This document shows positions 14,954-16,704 of a stretch of DNA of 16,704 nucleotides, in pieces. Within the stretch, counting starts at the first letter, position 1. Each line of letters begins with the position of its first letter. This DNA comes from Nitrospina sp. Lineage in GTDB: Bacteria > Nitrospinota > Nitrospinia > Nitrospinales > VA-1. The stretch covers positions 1 through 16,704 of the forward strand of contig JABJCF010000506.1 in the NCBI GenBank assembly GCA_018665625.1. Reading direction: 5' to 3'. Under the pieces are notes generated by a model. It was not told the DNA's origin. It did not search any database and saw only the letters and a list, made by a program, of their open reading frames with translations. The translations under genes and the position numbers were made by a program.

Positions 14954-15019
14954 GACCGGGAAAGGAGGCCCATCCCGGTCCCGAATGCGGCCTACGGGGA
15001 AGGCGTTTCGTTCGGCCGC
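14954..15019 (-). promoter_or_regulatory. Double-hairpin 5' leader of the cupredoxin-cytochrome mRNA
   Basis: Two perfect GC-rich stems lie in the predicted ~148-base untranslated leader. GCGGCC (14987-14992) pairs with GGCCGC (15014-15019). GACCGGGA (14954-14961) pairs with TCCCGGTC (14973-14980) across an 11-base loop. Only six bases separate them, and the ribosome site lies outside both. They may stabilise the message or control elongation. I recognise no riboswitch class. Confidence 0.5.
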
Positions 15020-15080
15020 TGCTTTAGTTTTTCTTGAGGTTAAACAGACGTGCCTTCCTTCCGTATCCTTAACCTTTAAA

Positions 15081-15097
15081 TAGCAAAGGCTGTGCCA
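15081..15097 (-). promoter_or_regulatory. Sigma-54 (RpoN) promoter of the cupredoxin-cytochrome operon
   Basis: On the minus strand TGGCAC-AGCCT-TTGCTA fits the -24/-12 consensus TGGCAC-N5-TTGCW. The invariant GG (15096-15095) and GC (15084-15083) are separated by exactly 10 bp. Transcription should start near 15071, about 148 bases before the cupredoxin ATG. The gene immediately upstream is an NtrC-type activator, which such a promoter requires. Confidence 0.75.
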
Positions 15098-15190
15098 TGA
15101 AAGAAAACCACTCGATAAAATCGAATAAGGCCTTTATTATTAAAGGGAAATAAATTCAGACCCAAAATTAGAAAGGTGAAGATAAGGCGG

Positions 15191-15252
15191 AGCGTCCTAT
15201 ATTGGGACGCTATATTCCCAGAATGGGATCGAAATGAGTGCCGAAATGGGAT
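15191..15252 (-). promoter_or_regulatory. Candidate enhancer (upstream activator sites) for the NtrC-family regulator
   Basis: This gap holds a 7-bp inverted repeat AGCGTCC/GGACGCT (15191-15197 and 15205-15211), TCCCA-gaa-TGGGA (15216-15228), AATGGGAT twice (15222-15229, 15245-15252) and CGAAATG twice (15230-15236, 15242-15248). They lie about 120-180 bp upstream of the predicted sigma-54 start, the usual position for activator sites. The inverted repeat alone could also be a weak 3'-end structure of the regulator gene, but no U-tract follows. Confidence 0.45.
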
Positions 15253-16631
15253 TAGTTGATCTTATATTTTTTTAGCATTCGGTAGAAGGTGCTGCGGCTG
15301 ATACTAAGAGCTTTTGCGGCTTTTGGAATATGCCCCTCAGTTTTTTGAAGCGCTTGCTCAAGTGTCTTCTTTACCACATCGTGAAACGGGGTAATGGAAT
15401 GGGTGGGGGTGTCATTTGATTCTTCAGCGACAACGAGTTTTTCATCGTCTTTTATTTCATCTCCTAAAATATCTTCAGGCAAGCAATCGATATCAATGGA
15501 GTCATAGGAAGTGGTGATCATTGCCCGGTAAATTGTGTTTTCCAATTGACGGATATTTCCGGGCCAGGAGTGGTTTTGTAAACACTGCATCGCCTCATCA
15601 CTAATGGAACTGATTTGCTTGGACAGTTCACTTTCATATTTATTTAGGAAATGGTTACAAAGCAGGGGAATATCTTCTTTTCGTTCCCGCAATGGCGGCA
15701 CTTCAATGGGAAAAACAGCGAGACGATAATAGAGATCTTCGCGAAACAAATTGTTTTTTATTAATGATGCAATATTCCGGTTGGTAGCGGCGACCACTCG
15801 AGTATGAACTTCGATTTTACGCGTGTCACCGACCCGCTCAAAACTTCTTTCCTGTAAAAAACGCAATAATTTGGCTTGCGTGGCGAGGCTCATTTCACCG
15901 ACTTCATCTAGAAATAGTGTTCCGCCATTCGCTAGCTCTAGTTTTCCTGAGCGAGATTCGTTGGCCCCGGTGAAGGCGCCTTTTTTATAGCCAAATAATT
16001 CGCTTTCCTGAAGCGTTTCGGGGATGGCACCGCAATTAATGTCAATAAAGGGGCCGGCAGAAAAATGACTTCCGCGATGTACAGCTCGCGCTACCAGCTC
16101 TTTCCCCGTGCCTGTTTCTCCTAAAATCAGCACTCCGGCATTGCTCATTGCGACTTTTTGTACGTTACTCATTATTTCGGAAAGAGCCTGGCTTTTTCCG
16201 ATGATATCACTATGGCCTTCCAGGCGTTCAACCTCTTTTTGCAGATGGAGAACCTTTTGTTTAAGGTGTTTTTGCTCCATCGCTTTTTCGATGCAGGTAA
16301 ACAGACGCGGTTCGTCTATCGGCTTTAGAAGATAGTCGTAGGCCCCTAACTTGATCACTTCGACAGCGGTTTCTACCTTGTCCACACTGGTTAGCATGAT
16401 CACAGGAATCTCAGGGTGAAGTTCTTTAATTTTTTTCAATGTTTCGATTCCATCCAGTCCGGGCATCATCACATCGAGAAAAACAAGTGAAGGTTTTTCA
16501 TCCAGATTTTCGAGGAAAGACTTTCCATTATCAAAGTCACGAACGGCATGACCCTGATCTTCAAGAAGAGTTTTTGCAAGAAGCCTGAGAGGGGCATCGT
16601 CATCGACAATAAATATTAACTCGTTTGCCAT
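15252..16631 (-). CDS. Sigma-54-dependent response regulator (NtrC/AtoC family)
   Basis: 459 residues with the full three-domain layout. Receiver (~1-120): acidic residues Asp10-12, phosphorylation site Asp53 in FLDVMMPG, Thr81 and Lys103 in LLKPID. AAA+ domain (~142-370): Walker A GETGTGKE (171-178), intact GAFTGA (218-223), Walker B LFLDEVGE (239-246), and FREDLYYRL with the Arg-finger region. C-terminal Fis-type helix-turn-helix (~415-459): AAKALSISRSTFYRMLKKY. Once phosphorylated by a sensor kinase it should form a ring that opens promoters held by sigma-54 RNA polymerase. Its kinase is not in the window; it may lie upstream, beyond 16704. A 326-bp gap and a sigma-54 promoter follow it, so the cupredoxin-cytochrome operon is a natural target. 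Confidence 0.92.
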   Translation of the reverse strand: MANELIFIVDDDAPLRLLAKTLLEDQGHAVRDFDNGKSFLENLDEKPSLVFLDVMMPGLDGIETLKKIKELHPEIPVIMLTSVDKVETAVEVIKLGAYDYLLKPIDEPRLFTCIEKAMEQKHLKQKVLHLQKEVERLEGHSDIIGKSQALSEIMSNVQKVAMSNAGVLILGETGTGKELVARAVHRGSHFSAGPFIDINCGAIPETLQESELFGYKKGAFTGANESRSGKLELANGGTLFLDEVGEMSLATQAKLLRFLQERSFERVGDTRKIEVHTRVVAATNRNIASLIKNNLFREDLYYRLAVFPIEVPPLRERKEDIPLLCNHFLNKYESELSKQISSISDEAMQCLQNHSWPGNIRQLENTIYRAMITTSYDSIDIDCLPEDILGDEIKDDEKLVVAEESNDTPTHSITPFHDVVKKTLEQALQKTEGHIPKAAKALSISRSTFYRMLKKYKIN

Positions 16632-16704
16632 TGCACCACTAAATTTAGAGTTGTTATAGAGAATTAATTGTAGCTCAAACGATTAAAAAAAACAGGGGTT
16701 AATA

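Noticed and set aside
14987..15034. Plus-strand intrinsic terminator (GCGGCC/GGCCGC followed by T-rich DNA)
   Set aside because: No plus-strand gene precedes it. The T-tract is interrupted and distant from the stem, and the hairpin is better explained as part of the minus-strand leader.

Overview
The window looks like chromosomal DNA of a Gram-negative bacterium with moderate-to-low G+C. The evidence is exported and periplasmic proteins with ordinary signal peptides, a very large surface repeat protein, a sigma-54 activator, a Kef-type antiporter, and periplasmic c-type cytochrome and cupredoxin carriers. A marine chemolithotroph or deltaproteobacterium-like lineage such as Nitrospinota would fit, but this is a low-confidence guess and no rRNA or marker gene is present. 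I see no insertion sequence, prophage, tRNA, rRNA or CRISPR array.

Left part (1-5685): the 3' end of a giant, Arg-free and Cys-free, Thr/Ser/Gly/Ala-rich beta-repeat surface protein runs off the left edge. It carries ~67-residue repeats nested in a 206-residue higher-order unit. Its stop codon interlocks with that of a convergent four-gene minus-strand operon. That operon encodes a hypothetical protein, a GT-B glycosyltransferase-like protein, a GT2 glycosyltransferase and a PseG/SpsG-like protein. All its gene junctions overlap, so it is probably one surface-glycan or protein-glycosylation unit.

Middle (5818-8686): thiO, bioA and a 6-pyruvoyl-tetrahydropterin-synthase-family gene form a plus-strand cofactor cluster. 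The last protein lacks the catalytic Cys of QueD and has the Glu-x-x-His-Gly-His pattern associated with PTPS-III, the folate-pathway substitute for FolB. Next comes a self-contained transcription unit (8925-9434): a near-consensus promoter, a structured leader with two similar hairpin units, a well-placed Shine-Dalgarno, an unrecognised 77-residue protein and a strong intrinsic terminator. This is the best candidate here for something undescribed.

Right part (9442-16704): a Kef-type cation:proton antiporter with its own promoter, a phosphocholine-cytidylyltransferase-like nucleotidyltransferase, a convergent pentapeptide-repeat protein and an exported DUF2059-like protein. After these come a minus-strand cupredoxin and cytochrome c operon and, upstream of it, an NtrC-family response regulator with an intact GAFTGA motif. 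The operon has a near-perfect sigma-54 promoter (GG-N10-GC). Inverted repeats lie about 130-150 bp upstream, and the leader contains two strong hairpins. This makes a compact hypothesis: the regulator drives expression of the periplasmic electron carriers beside it.
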